Assembly: GCF_007828865.1 (NCBI RefSeq)
Contig: NZ_VIVK01000001.1
Coordinates: forward strand, 6,324,001-6,388,000
DNA: 64,000 bases
Reading direction: 5' to 3'
From: Kribbella amoyensis
GTDB taxonomy: Bacteria > Actinomycetota > Actinomycetes > Propionibacteriales > Kribbellaceae
Made by a program: the position numbers and the translations under genes. The notes below the pieces were generated by a model, which saw only the letters and a program-made list of their open reading frames with translations, did no database searches and had not been told where the DNA came from. Shown piece by piece: positions 34,076 to 43,251 of this stretch (its first letter is position 1; each line of letters starts with the position of its first letter).

Positions 34076-34189
34076 GACGGTCCACTCCTTCGTCGATCGG
34101 TACCACGGTCGCCGGCTGGGGCGGCACGGCCCTGGTACTGCTGTTCAGCTACTGCGGCTCCCGTGCTCTGCCCTGCGCGGGAGGTGGTG

Positions 34190-35350
34190 CTAACGAACGC
34201 CCAGCAGGTGTTCCATCGCCAACTGGTCCAGGCGTTCGAACCCCAGTCCCCGGGCGGCCAGCGCGTCCGGGTCGTACGTCGCAGCGCGCAGGTCGTCGAG
34301 CGACTCTCCCGCGGCCAGCGTCGGTTCGCCGAGCTCACCGACCTTCGCCGCGGCCAGCGCCTCGGCGACCTCCGGGTCGGCCCGGAAAGCCCGCGCCTTC
34401 TCACGCAGGATCAGATAGTTGCGCATACAGCCCCGCGCGGTCTCCCAGACCCCGTCGAGGTCCTCGGTCCGCGGCGGCTTGTAGTCGAAGTGCACGTACC
34501 CGTCGTAGGCCGGCCCGCCGGTCCCGCCGAGCAGCACGTCCACGGTCCAGAACGCTTCGCGCAGGTTGCCGGCGCCGAAGCGCAGGTCCTGGTCGAACCG
34601 CGGCCCGTGCTGGCCGTTCAGGTCGATGTGGAACAGCTTGCCGTGCCACAGCGCCTGCGCGATCCCGTGCGCGTAGTTCAGCCCGGCCATCTGCTCGTGG
34701 CCGATCTCCGGGTTGATCCCGACCAGCTCCGGGTGCTCCAGATCGTTGATGAACGCGATCGCGTGCCCGATGCTCGGCAGCAGGATGTCGCCACGCGGCT
34801 CGTTCGGCTTCGGCTCCAACGCGAACCGCAGGTCGTACCCCTGCTCCCGGACGTACGTGGTGAGCAGGTCCATCGACTCCTTGTACCGGTCGAGGGCGGC
34901 GTTCACGTCCTTCGAACCACCGGACTCCGCCCCCTCCCGGCCACCCCAGAGCACGTACGTCTTCGCCCCGAGCTCGGCGGCCAGGTCGACGTTGCGCAAC
35001 ACCTTCGCCAGCGCGTACCGCCGGACCTGCCGGTCGTTCGCTGTCAGGCCGCCGTCCTTGAACACGGGATGCGCGAACAGGTTCGTGGTGGCCATCTCGA
35101 CCACCATCCCGGTCTCGGCCAGCGCCTTGCCGAACCGCTCCAGCACCTGCTGCCGGCGGCTGTCGTCGGGGACCAGGTCGTCGTCGTGGAAGGACACGGC
35201 CGCGGCACCGAGCTCGGCCAGCTTCTCCACCGCGAGCACCGGGTCGAGCGGCGGCCGGACCGCGGTACCGAACACGTCGACACCTTCCCAGCCAACGGTC
35301 CACAGCCCGAACGAGAACTTGTCCGCCTTGCTGGGGGTGCGAGCGGTCAT
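34190..35350 (-). CDS. xylA: D-xylose isomerase
   Basis: A 386-residue enzyme, the length of actinobacterial class I xylose isomerases. It opens KFSFGLWTVGWEGVDVFGTA. Catalytic His55 lies in VSFHDDDLVPD, Lys182 and Glu180 in ALEPKPNEPRGD, and the metal site motifs INPEIGHEQMAGLNYAHGI and LFHIDLNGQHGPRFDQDLRF follow. The reaction is D-xylose to D-xylulose. The ATG at 35350 overlaps the stop of the oxidoreductase gene (ATGA). No xylulokinase gene is adjacent, so either it lies elsewhere or the operon handles another aldose. Confidence 0.92.
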   Translation of the reverse strand: MTARTPSKADKFSFGLWTVGWEGVDVFGTAVRPPLDPVLAVEKLAELGAAAVSFHDDDLVPDDSRRQQVLERFGKALAETGMVVEMATTNLFAHPVFKDGGLTANDRQVRRYALAKVLRNVDLAAELGAKTYVLWGGREGAESGGSKDVNAALDRYKESMDLLTTYVREQGYDLRFALEPKPNEPRGDILLPSIGHAIAFINDLEHPELVGINPEIGHEQMAGLNYAHGIAQALWHGKLFHIDLNGQHGPRFDQDLRFGAGNLREAFWTVDVLLGGTGGPAYDGYVHFDYKPPRTEDLDGVWETARGCMRNYLILREKARAFRADPEVAEALAAAKVGELGEPTLAAGESLDDLRAATYDPDALAARGLGFERLDQLAMEHLLGVR

Positions 35351-36510
35351 CCGGGAATCTCCTGCCATTGACGAGTGGCCGAGCTGTCCTCGACGGCGGC
35401 CAGCACACGCTGGACCTGCAGGCCGTCCGCGAACGACGGTGCCGGGTCCTTGCCCTCGGCGATCGCCGCGATCAGGTCGACCACTTGATGGGTGAAACCG
35501 TGCTCGTAGCCGAGCAGGTGCCCCGGGGGCCACCAGGCCCCGACGTACGGGTGCACCGGCTCGGTGGCCAGGATCCGCCGGAAGCCGGCCGTCTCCGGGT
35601 CCTCGTTCGCGTCGTAGTAGTGCAGCAGGTTCATGTCCTCGAAGTCGAAGGACAGGCTGCTGGCGCTGCCGTTGATCTCGATCCGGATCGCGTTCTTCCG
35701 GCCGGTCGCGAACCGGGTCGCCTCGAAGACGCCGACGGCGCCACCGCTGAACCTACTGATGAACACCGCGGCGTCGTCGACGGTGACGGGGCCGCGTTCG
35801 GCGCTCGCGGTCCCGGACAGACCGCTGTGCGCCGCCGCCTTGGGCCGCTCCTTGACGAACGTCTCCAGCTGCCCGCTGACCTCGGTGATCCGCTCACCGG
35901 TGATGAACTGGGTCAGGTCGACGATGTGCGCGCCGATGTCGCCGAGCGCGCCGGAGCCGGCCTTCTCCTTGTCCAGCCGCCACGACAGCGGCGCCTCCGG
36001 ATCGGCGATCCAGTCCTGCAGGTACTGCGCGCGGACGTGCCGGATCGTCCCGATCCTGCCGTCGGCCACCAGCTTGCGGGCCAGCCCGATCGCCGGCACC
36101 CGGCGGTAGGTGAACCCGACCATCGACCTGATCCCCTTGGCGGCCGCGGCGTCGGCGGCCGCGGTCATCGCCTCGGCCTCCGCGACCGTGTTCGCCAAGG
36201 GCTTCTCGCAGAGCACGTGCTTGCCCGCCTCGAGCGCGGCGATCGCGATCTCGGCGTGACTGTCACCCGGCGTACAGACGTCGACGAGATCCACGTCGTC
36301 GCGCTGCAGCAGCTTGCGCCAGTCCGTCTCGGTCTCCTTCCAGCCGAGCCGGTCCGCGGCCGCGGTCACCGCCTCGGCGTCGCGGCCGCAGAGCACGTTC
36401 AGGTCCGGGTGGAGCGGCAGCTCGAAGAACCGCGGCGCGCTCCGCCAGGCTTGCGAGTGGGCGGCGCCCATGAAGGCGTACCCGATCAGGCCGATGCCCA
36501 GATTCGTCAT
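35347..36510 (-). CDS. Gfo/Idh/MocA family oxidoreductase
   Basis: A 387-residue NAD(P)-dependent dehydrogenase. The Rossmann motif is GIGLIGYAFMGAAHSQAWR, the catalytic Lys lies in GKHVLCEKPLANTVAEAEAM (EKP), and GALGDIGAHIVDLTQFITGE carries the conserved Asp/His pair. Members act on inositols, glucose derivatives and other sugars. It lies between the binding protein and xylA genes and is translationally coupled to xylA. The substrate is presumably the sugar imported by the operon's transporter. Confidence 0.88.
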   Translation of the reverse strand: MTNLGIGLIGYAFMGAAHSQAWRSAPRFFELPLHPDLNVLCGRDAEAVTAAADRLGWKETETDWRKLLQRDDVDLVDVCTPGDSHAEIAIAALEAGKHVLCEKPLANTVAEAEAMTAAADAAAAKGIRSMVGFTYRRVPAIGLARKLVADGRIGTIRHVRAQYLQDWIADPEAPLSWRLDKEKAGSGALGDIGAHIVDLTQFITGERITEVSGQLETFVKERPKAAAHSGLSGTASAERGPVTVDDAAVFISRFSGGAVGVFEATRFATGRKNAIRIEINGSASSLSFDFEDMNLLHYYDANEDPETAGFRRILATEPVHPYVGAWWPPGHLLGYEHGFTHQVVDLIAAIAEGKDPAPSFADGLQVQRVLAAVEDSSATRQWQEIPG

Positions 36511-36532
36511 CCGGTGTGTTCCCTTTCCTTTG

Positions 36533-37588
36533 TCAGCTCTCGAAGGCGGTGGGCAGGTACTGGTCGACGTTGTCCTTGGTGACGACCGGCGCGTACAGCT
36601 GGACCGTGCGCGGCACCTCGACCTCCACCAGGTCGCCGAGGGCCTTCTTCTGCACCAGCAGCCGGGCCAGCCGGACCCCGTCCGCGCCCTGGGTGGACGG
36701 GTAGATGACGGTCGCCCGCATCAGCGTGTTGCCGGCCTTGATGTCACGCATCACGTTCGCCGAGCCGGCCCCACCGACGACGAAGAACTCCTTGCGGCCC
36801 GAGTTCTTGATCGCCGCCATCACGCCGACCCCCTGGTCGTCGTCGTGGTTCCAGATCGCGTCGATCTTAGGGGCCGCCTGCAACAGGTTGGCCGCGGCCT
36901 TCTCGCCGGACTCGACGGTGAACTCGGCGGCGACGCGGTTGTTCACCTTCAGGCCGCAGTCGGCCAGCGCCTCCTTGAAGCCCTGGCTGCGGGCCTGGGT
37001 CAGCGGCAGCGAGTCGATCCCGGCGATCTCGGCGATCACCGCGTCCTTCTTGCCCTTCATCTCCTGGCAGACATAGGTGCCGGCCGAGATGCCCATGCCC
37101 TTGTTGTCACCGAGGATCGTGGTCCGGGCGGCGAACGTGCTGTCGAACTCGCGGTCGACGTTCACCACCGGGATGCCGGCCTCCATCGCCTTGGTGGCGA
37201 CCGGGGTGAGCGCCGCGCCGTCGAACGGCAGCAGCACGATCGCGTCGACCTTCTGGTTGATGAAGGTCTCCACCTGGCTGATCTGCAGGTTCACGTCGTT
37301 GGTGCCCTCGGCCACCACCAGCTCGACGTCGGGGTACTTCTTCGCCTCGGCCTGGGTGGCCTTGGTGATGGCCCCCATCCAGCCGTGGTCGGCGGCCGGC
37401 GCGGAGAACCCGATCTTGACCTTCTGGCCGGGTTCGTCGTTGCCGCCACCGGCACCTCCGGCGGCCTGCGAGGTGGCCGGCTCGGACTTCTCCGCCTCCG
37501 GGGTGTTGCTGGTACAGGCGATCAGGGCCAGCGAGGTCAGGCCGACCAGGCCGGCGGCTTTCAGGAACCGGGCGGGACGTGCGGACAT
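36533..37588 (-). CDS. Sugar ABC transporter substrate-binding lipoprotein (RbsB-like)
   Basis: A 351-residue protein. A signal peptide with lipobox (GLTSLALIACTS, Cys27 or so) is followed by an acidic/Gly linker and a type I periplasmic-binding fold: KIGFSAPAADHGWMGAITKA, VDAIVLLPFDGAALTPVATK, GIPVVNVDREFD and IDAIWNHDDDQGVG. The ATG at 37588 follows GGAGGA and is preferred over a GTG at 37621 that abuts the permease stop. It delivers a monosaccharide or polyol to the transporter encoded by the two previous genes. Confidence 0.9.
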   Translation of the reverse strand: MSARPARFLKAAGLVGLTSLALIACTSNTPEAEKSEPATSQAAGGAGGGNDEPGQKVKIGFSAPAADHGWMGAITKATQAEAKKYPDVELVVAEGTNDVNLQISQVETFINQKVDAIVLLPFDGAALTPVATKAMEAGIPVVNVDREFDSTFAARTTILGDNKGMGISAGTYVCQEMKGKKDAVIAEIAGIDSLPLTQARSQGFKEALADCGLKVNNRVAAEFTVESGEKAAANLLQAAPKIDAIWNHDDDQGVGVMAAIKNSGRKEFFVVGGAGSANVMRDIKAGNTLMRATVIYPSTQGADGVRLARLLVQKKALGDLVEVEVPRTVQLYAPVVTKDNVDQYLPTAFES

Positions 37589-37621
37589 GGTGTCCTCCAA
37601 TGTGCTTTCGCTGTTCGACAA

Positions 37622-38698
37622 CTACGGAGTGGTGGCGCGGGCGGCCAGGCGTTGCTGGAGGAGGACCGCGATCACGATGATCAGGCCCTTCGCCACCGAC
37701 TGGGCGGAGATGGACAGGTTGTTGAGGGTGAAGACGTTGTTCAGCGTGGTGAAGATCAGCACGCCGAAGACGGTGCCGACGATCGTTCCGCGGCCGCCGG
37801 ACAGCAGCGTGCCGCCGATCACGACGGCCGCGATCGCGTCCAGCTCGTACAGCTGGCCGTGGGTCGAGCTACCGGTGGTGGTGCGGGCCATCAGCATGAC
37901 GGCCGCGATCCCGCAGCACAGCCCGGCGAGGACGTACAGCGCGACGGTGTGCCGCTGGACCTTGATCCCGGCCAGCCGCGCCGCCTCGGCGTTGCCGCCG
38001 ACCGCGAACGTCCGGCGGCCGAACGTGGTCCGGTTGAGCAGCACCCAGCCGAGCGCCGCCACGATCACGAACATCCACACCAGCACCGGGACCCCTAGAA
38101 ACGAGCCGCCGAAGAAGTCGCCGAAGGAGTTGACCGTGATGATCTGGGTCTTCCGGTCGGAGATGATCTCGGCCAGACCGCGGGCCGCGGCCAGCATCGC
38201 GAGGGTGGCGATGAACGGCACGACCTTGCCGTAGGCAATCAGCAGGCCGTTCACCAGCCCACACGCGGCACCCACCAGCAGCGCCGTACTGACCATCAGG
38301 ATCCAGTGGAAGTCGGCCGCCATCTGCTGGGTCGCCAGCGTGGTCGCCCAGACGCTCGCCAGCGCGACCATCGCGCCGACCGACAGGTCGATCCCGCCGC
38401 CGGTGATGACGAACGTCATCCCGATGCTGACCACCCCGATGACGGCGGCCAGCCGCAGGATCGTCAGCACGTTGGCCCCGGTCGCGAACGTGTCCCCGGC
38501 CGTGATCACGCCGACCAGGCAGAGCAGCACCAACGCGACCACCAGGCCGAGGTTGCGGCCCATCCCGGTGCGGAGCAGCCCGGCCACGCCGCTCGCGCGT
38601 CCGGGCGCCGCGCCCGGTTGGCGGGTGGTCGCCTGGGTCGAGGCGGTGCCCGACTCCGGCGTCGCCGAGGGCTCGGATCGTGCGACATCCTCACTCAT
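37622..38698 (-). CDS. Sugar ABC transporter permease (RbsC-like)
   Basis: A 358-residue membrane protein. After a 50-residue polar tail come eight to ten hydrophobic helices. Diagnostic blocks are AAVIGVVSIGMTFVITGGGI, DLSVGAMVALASVWATTLAT and AVVIGGTLLSGGRGTIVGTV. The ATG at 38698 overlaps the ATPase stop by one base (TGATG). It forms the homodimeric pore with the ATPase upstream. Confidence 0.9.
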   Translation of the reverse strand: MSEDVARSEPSATPESGTASTQATTRQPGAAPGRASGVAGLLRTGMGRNLGLVVALVLLCLVGVITAGDTFATGANVLTILRLAAVIGVVSIGMTFVITGGGIDLSVGAMVALASVWATTLATQQMAADFHWILMVSTALLVGAACGLVNGLLIAYGKVVPFIATLAMLAAARGLAEIISDRKTQIITVNSFGDFFGGSFLGVPVLVWMFVIVAALGWVLLNRTTFGRRTFAVGGNAEAARLAGIKVQRHTVALYVLAGLCCGIAAVMLMARTTTGSSTHGQLYELDAIAAVVIGGTLLSGGRGTIVGTVFGVLIFTTLNNVFTLNNLSISAQSVAKGLIIVIAVLLQQRLAARATTP

Positions 38699-40206
38699 CA
38701 CACGGCACTTCCTTCCATCACCAGGTCCAGGACCCGGTGTTCGTCGATCTCCTGCGCGGGACCGGTGTGCACGGCCCGCCCCTCCCGCATCACCACGACC
38801 CGGTCGGCCAGACCGAGCACCTCCTCGACCTCGCTGGACACCAGGACGATCGCGACCCCGTTCGCGGCCAGCTTGCGCACCAGCGCGTAGATCTCGGACC
38901 GCGCGCCCACATCGACGCCACGGGTCGGCTCGTCCAGCAGCAGGACCCGGCAGTCACGCAACAACCACCGCGCCAGGACTACCTTCTGCTGGTTGCCGCC
39001 GGACAGGTTCCGGACCGGGTGCTCGACACCGGCCGGCCGGACGTCGAGGGCCTTGGTGAGTTCCTCGGCGGCGTCCTTCTCGGCCCGGCCGCGAAGGAAT
39101 CCACCACTCGCGAACCGCTGCATCGTGGACACGGTGATGTTCTTGTAGACGGCCTCGTCGAGCAACAACGCCTGGCTCTTGCGTTCCTCCGGCGCGAGTC
39201 CGACCCCGGCCCGAACGGCCGCCTGGACCCGACCGGGCTTCAGCGGTACGCCGTCGACCGTGACCGATCCGGTGGCCGCCTTGCGTGCGCCGTACACGGT
39301 CTCGAGGATCTCCGACCGGCCGGATCCGACCAGCCCGGCGAGCCCGACGATCTCGCCCGCGCGGACCGCGAACGAGATGTCCGCGAACTCGCCCGGCCGG
39401 GTCAGGTCCTGGACGTCGAGCACGGTCGGCGCCGTGGTCGGGATCTCGGCCCGGCGCGGGAACACGTACTCGATCGAGCGCCCGGTCATCAACCGGATCA
39501 GCTCGGCCGTCGGTGTCTCCCGCGCGTCCAGGCCGGTCGCGACGGTGGCGCCGTCCTTGAGCACGGTGACCCGGTCGCCGATCTCGCGGATCTCCTCCAG
39601 CCGGTGCGAGATGTAGACGACGGCGACACCACGGGAGGTGAGGTCCCGGATCACCCGGAACAGGTTCGCCACCTCCTCGGGATCGAGCACGGCCGACGGT
39701 TCGTCCATCACGATCAGCTGGGCGTCGCGGGACAACGCCCGCGCCATGCTGACGACCTGCTGACCCGCGGCCGGCAACAGCCCGACCGCACGACCGGCCG
39801 GGATCTCGCCGTGCCCGAGACCGGTGAGCAGGGCCCGCGCCTTCGCGGTCGTCTCGTGCCGCCGGCTGAAACCGAACCGGGCCGGCTCGTGGCCGAGGAA
39901 CACGTTCTCGGCGACGGTGAGATCCGGGACCAGGTCGAGTTCCTGGTAGATCGCCGCGATGCCGAGATTGATCGCGGCGGTCGGGCTGGCCAGGCGCACC
40001 TCGTGGCCATTCACAACGATCGTGCCGCTGTCCGGCTGATGGGCGCCGGTGAGCACCCGGATCAGCGTGGACTTGCCGGCCCCGTTCTGGCCGAGCAGGC
40101 AGTGCACCTCGCCCCGGCGGACGTCCAGGTCCACCCCGTCGAGCGCCCGGACCCCCGGGAACTCCTTGACGATGCCGCTCATCCGCAGCAGTTCGTCGTT
40201 CGTCAC
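38698..40206 (-). CDS. Sugar ABC transporter ATP-binding protein (RbsA-like, two domains)
   Basis: A 502-residue tandem ABC ATPase. Domain 1 has Walker A GQNGAGKSTLIRVLTG and Walker B QLIVMDEPSAVLDPEEVANL; the signature is degenerate (GLLPAAGQQVVSMARALSRD). Domain 2 has GLAGLVGSGRSEILETVYGA in place of Walker A and LSGGNQQKVVLARWLLRDC, LLLDEPTRGVDVGARSEIYA as usual in RbsA, so only one site is fully catalytic. GTG at 40206 is favoured: GGAGGGG lies 7 bp upstream. A GTG at 40236 is in frame. Confidence 0.9.
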   Translation of the reverse strand: MTNDELLRMSGIVKEFPGVRALDGVDLDVRRGEVHCLLGQNGAGKSTLIRVLTGAHQPDSGTIVVNGHEVRLASPTAAINLGIAAIYQELDLVPDLTVAENVFLGHEPARFGFSRRHETTAKARALLTGLGHGEIPAGRAVGLLPAAGQQVVSMARALSRDAQLIVMDEPSAVLDPEEVANLFRVIRDLTSRGVAVVYISHRLEEIREIGDRVTVLKDGATVATGLDARETPTAELIRLMTGRSIEYVFPRRAEIPTTAPTVLDVQDLTRPGEFADISFAVRAGEIVGLAGLVGSGRSEILETVYGARKAATGSVTVDGVPLKPGRVQAAVRAGVGLAPEERKSQALLLDEAVYKNITVSTMQRFASGGFLRGRAEKDAAEELTKALDVRPAGVEHPVRNLSGGNQQKVVLARWLLRDCRVLLLDEPTRGVDVGARSEIYALVRKLAANGVAIVLVSSEVEEVLGLADRVVVMREGRAVHTGPAQEIDEHRVLDLVMEGSAV

Positions 40207-40252
40207 ACCGCCACCCCTCCCGCGTTGCTCGCTCACCGCGTCCTGCCTTCGG

Positions 40253-41539
40253 TCACTGCGCCACTCCGCTCGTGTCCCGGCCGATCAAGGTCGGGTCGTG
40301 GAACACCTGGTCCAGCGAGATCTGCGCCCCGCCCCGGACCGCCGCGGCGAACCCGAGCGTCGACTGCACCACCCGGCACCCGCCACCCTCGGGCGCGATC
40401 ACGCGGTCCCGGATCGCGTTCTCCAGCGGTTCCTTGAGCCACGGCCCGAGCACCGCGAAGTACCCGCCGAGAACCAGCACGTCGGGGTTGAGGACGTTCA
40501 CCAGGATCGCGCCGCCGATGCCGAGCCAGGTCCCGACGTCGGCGAGCGCGCGCAACGTCCGTGACGCCCCGGCCTCGGCTCGCCGGGTGATCTCGGCCAG
40601 CCGCTGCTCGACGTCGAGGGACGGATCGCGGACCGGGTCGTCCGGGTCGGTCGCCTTGTTGAGCAACGCGGTCAGGCCGACCACGGTCTCCCAGCACCCG
40701 GTCCGGCCGCAACCGCAGATCCCGCCCGACGGCGCGACCGGCATGTGCCCGACCTCGCCGCTGAACCCGTGCCCACCGCGCAGAAGGTGGCCGCCGGCAA
40801 CCATCCCGCCGCCGACGCCGATCGCCCCGGTGAGCAACATGATGTCGTCGGCCTTGGTGTCCGCGTCCTTCTTCAGTTCCGAGTACGCCGCGAGCGCGGC
40901 CAGGTTCGCCTCGTTGTCCACCCGGACCGGGTACGCCGGGGCGCCGAGGCGGGCGCGCATCTCGTCGACCACCGGGACCTCGGACCAGCCCAGGTTCGGG
41001 GCCAGCTTCAACGATCCCGTCGTACTCTGCACCAGGCCCGGGACGGCGAGCGTGACCCCGGCGGTCAGGCCGTTGCGCTCGGCAACGGCGGCGACGGCCG
41101 CACGGATCAGCTCGGCGAGTTGGTCGAGGGTGACGGCCGGGTCGAGGTGGGCCACGTCGAGCGGGACCCGGCGTTCGGTGACCACGTCGCCGCTCAGGTC
41201 GAGGGCGGCCACGGCCAGGTAGTCCACGTTGATCTCGGCGCCGACTCCGCAGACCCGGGTGCCGTCGAGCTCGACGAGCTGACCGGGCCGGCCGAGGGTG
41301 CCGCGCTCGGACTCGGCCTGGCCCTCGCGGAGCAGGCCGCGCTCGACGAGTTCGGCGACCAGGCTGGACACGGTGGCCTTGTTGAGCCCGGTCTCGGCGG
41401 CGATCCGGGCCCGCGATCTCGGGCCGGCGGCGCGGACGTGACGAAGGACGACGGAGAGGTTGTTGCGCCGCAGCGAGACGTGGTCGGCGGCACCCGTTCC
41501 GGTGCCCGGCCGACGGCCCTCGGTCAGCATCCAGCCCAC
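40253..41539 (-). CDS. ROK family transcriptional regulator
   Basis: A 428-residue protein. The N-terminal winged helix (RARIAAETGLNKATVSSLVA, then ELVERGLLREG) is followed by a ROK sugar-kinase-like domain with the zinc motif GICGCGRTGCWETVVG and the ATPase-like GVGGGMVAGGHLLRGGHGFS. It would bind DNA in the absence of sugar and release it on ligand binding. GTG at 41539 follows GGAG at 5 bp. It is the first gene of the sugar operon and should control it through the palindrome at 41625-41637. Confidence 0.88.
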   Translation of the reverse strand: MGWMLTEGRRPGTGTGAADHVSLRRNNLSVVLRHVRAAGPRSRARIAAETGLNKATVSSLVAELVERGLLREGQAESERGTLGRPGQLVELDGTRVCGVGAEINVDYLAVAALDLSGDVVTERRVPLDVAHLDPAVTLDQLAELIRAAVAAVAERNGLTAGVTLAVPGLVQSTTGSLKLAPNLGWSEVPVVDEMRARLGAPAYPVRVDNEANLAALAAYSELKKDADTKADDIMLLTGAIGVGGGMVAGGHLLRGGHGFSGEVGHMPVAPSGGICGCGRTGCWETVVGLTALLNKATDPDDPVRDPSLDVEQRLAEITRRAEAGASRTLRALADVGTWLGIGGAILVNVLNPDVLVLGGYFAVLGPWLKEPLENAIRDRVIAPEGGGCRVVQSTLGFAAAVRGGAQISLDQVFHDPTLIGRDTSGVAQ

Positions 41540-41624
41540 CCCCTTCTCCCCCGCCCGGAGAACGGTCCCGTCGCACAGAAAGTGAAAGAGGGACCACTAT
41601 GTGATGCCAGTCACAGACTTCGTC

Positions 41625-41637
41625 TGTTGAGCCAACA
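41625..41637. promoter_or_regulatory. ROK-type operator of the sugar operon
   Basis: TGTTG-AGC-CAACA is a perfect 5-3-5 palindrome 85 bp upstream of the ROK start, inside a locally AT-richer stretch (TAGTTTGTTGG on the minus strand). Position and symmetry suggest the autoregulatory site of the ROK protein. Confidence 0.55.
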
Positions 41638-41639
41638 AA

Positions 41640-41940
41640 CTAAGTAAGCCCCCACCGGCCGTCAAGACGTCGCGACCAAGTTTCTTCAGCAGGACCAGGC
41701 CGATTGCGACGGCCACGGCATCGGCTACCAGCCATGCGTGATCGCGGGAATCTGGGGTCCGCTCATCGACGGCTCGGTGAGCCGATGTGGCGGGCTGGTG
41801 CACCGCAGGGGTTTGAGATCCGCGCGCTCGACGGGGACGGCACGGCGTGCTCGTCGGGATACTTGCTTCGGGTGACGAGCGACGGCGGCCGGATGTTGTC
41901 GCCGGTCACCGACGTCCGCCCCGCCGCGCCGAGCTTCGGG
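41640..41940. other. Intergenic stretch without a convincing gene
   Basis: Short frames exist on both strands (for example minus 41597-41803 encoding a peptide with AVAIGLVLLKKLGRDVLTAGG) but none has a ribosome site or coherent length, and the minus one would run through the ROK operator. I see nothing else here. Confidence 0.4.
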
Positions 41941-43251
41941 TCAGAGCACCTCGAGGCTGTCGGACGCCAGGGTGATGACGGCGCCGTCCAGGTGCAGCCG
42001 GCAAGCGATCGCGTGCCCGGAACACGTCAGCAACGCCGGTCCCGCGACGTCGACCACCTTGTAGGCAACGGGTTGCGTACACCGCTCGATCGGACCGGCG
42101 TACTGCTGGTAGCACCCGAGCACGTGGCAGGTCACGGTCTCACCGGCGTTCATCAGGGTGAGACCGTGCTCGGGGCAGATCCCCCAGACCACCGAGCACC
42201 TCTGCTCCTCCGCGGCCGCCAACCGGATCAGGTTCCCGGCCGTCGACTCGAGCTCACCGGCCAACGCACGAATGGTCTCCGCGGCAACATCAAGCTCCCG
42301 CCGGAACTGCTGCGACTCCACCGAGGTCGAGAGTTCCTTCGTCGTGGCGGCGAGGTCGTCGGACAACGCCCGAGCCGCGACGGCGATCTCGTCGACCTTG
42401 ACCGGCATCCCGAACCCAGCGGGCTGCACAGGCTGACTGGACCGAGCCCGCCCGACGCTGAACTGCTCGAACCGCGCGGCAGCCTCCCGAGCCCAGATCC
42501 CAGCCTCGGACTCGTCTTCCGCCGACGTGTCGGCGTCCTTCGCTCCCTGCTGCTGCGACGGGTTCCCGGCGTTTGCCTCCGCCGCCGATCCAGCAGCTGC
42601 GCCGCCCACTGCGGCGCGCCCCTGCCCAGCGGGAACTTTGCGTCCGTTCGAGCCGAGCGCACCAGCCCGCGGGGTACCGGCGCCGCGTTGACTACCGGTG
42701 CCGCGTTGACCGCCGGCGGGGGCTGGTTGCCAGCGGATCTCGCCGACCGGTTCGCCGTCGCGCCAGCCGGCGTCGTCCGCCTGCCGGTCATCCGCTGCGG
42801 CACCGCGCTTGTCTTCCGCCGCGTCGGTTGCCGCATCCGTCGCGGCCTCGTCGGTAACGCCGTTCTGCGTGGCGCCGTTGTCGGTCGCGTCGTTCTGCGT
42901 GGCGTCGGTTGCCGGCTGTGTGTCGCCGGACCTCTCGTCCTCGCTGAGCGGGCGGCGTTCGGTGCCCTGGATCTGCGGGACCCCGTTCTGGCCGTGCCAT
43001 CCGGTCGGTCCACCAGGCAGACCGTGCGGCACGGGTTCGGGATGGGGATCGGTGTTCTGCGCTTGCAAGCCGTTCGGTCCGATCTGGCCGTGTGGTCCGG
43101 AGTGACCGTTCGTGCCGGTAGCGTGATGGTCGGGTGGCACGTCGGCGCGTCGGCCGGCGGTATCCGGTCCCGGTCCTTCGACCGTCCCGTTCACCGGCAC
43201 CTGCGACGCATCCGTGCCGTCGCGATGGTTCGCCCGTTTGGCTTTCGCCAT
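41941..43251 (-). CDS. Orphan protein: disordered N-terminus, helical middle, Cys/His-rich C-terminus
   Basis: A 436-residue protein that I cannot assign. Residues 1-250 are low-complexity and polar: Pro/Gly/His/Asn-rich (GTNGHSGPHGQIGPNGLQAQ), then an Asp/Ala/Thr/Asn repeat tract (TDATQNDATDNGATQNGVTD) and Gly/Ala/Arg stretches. Residues about 255-345 are helical and may form a coiled coil (IAVAARALSDDLAATTKELS, RRELDVAAETIRALAGELES). The last 90 residues are compact with six Cys and several His: CSVVWGICPEHGLTLMN, VTCHVLGCYQQYAG, ERCTQPVAYKVV, LLTCSGHAIACRLHLDG, possibly a zinc-binding fold. No signal peptide or membrane helix. It stands alone between the ROK operon and the S8 protease. Confidence 0.7.
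   Translation of the reverse strand: MAKAKRANHRDGTDASQVPVNGTVEGPGPDTAGRRADVPPDHHATGTNGHSGPHGQIGPNGLQAQNTDPHPEPVPHGLPGGPTGWHGQNGVPQIQGTERRPLSEDERSGDTQPATDATQNDATDNGATQNGVTDEAATDAATDAAEDKRGAAADDRQADDAGWRDGEPVGEIRWQPAPAGGQRGTGSQRGAGTPRAGALGSNGRKVPAGQGRAAVGGAAAGSAAEANAGNPSQQQGAKDADTSAEDESEAGIWAREAAARFEQFSVGRARSSQPVQPAGFGMPVKVDEIAVAARALSDDLAATTKELSTSVESQQFRRELDVAAETIRALAGELESTAGNLIRLAAAEEQRCSVVWGICPEHGLTLMNAGETVTCHVLGCYQQYAGPIERCTQPVAYKVVDVAGPALLTCSGHAIACRLHLDGAVITLASDSLEVL

Noticed and set aside
34076..34189. A hidden small gene between xylA and the last gene of the sugar operon
   Set aside because: No frame with a start and ribosome site was found; only the AAGGAG site of the next gene stands out.
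41597..41803. 68-codon minus-strand ORF with a hydrophobic stretch
   Set aside because: It runs through the ROK operator and has no start signal; probably chance.
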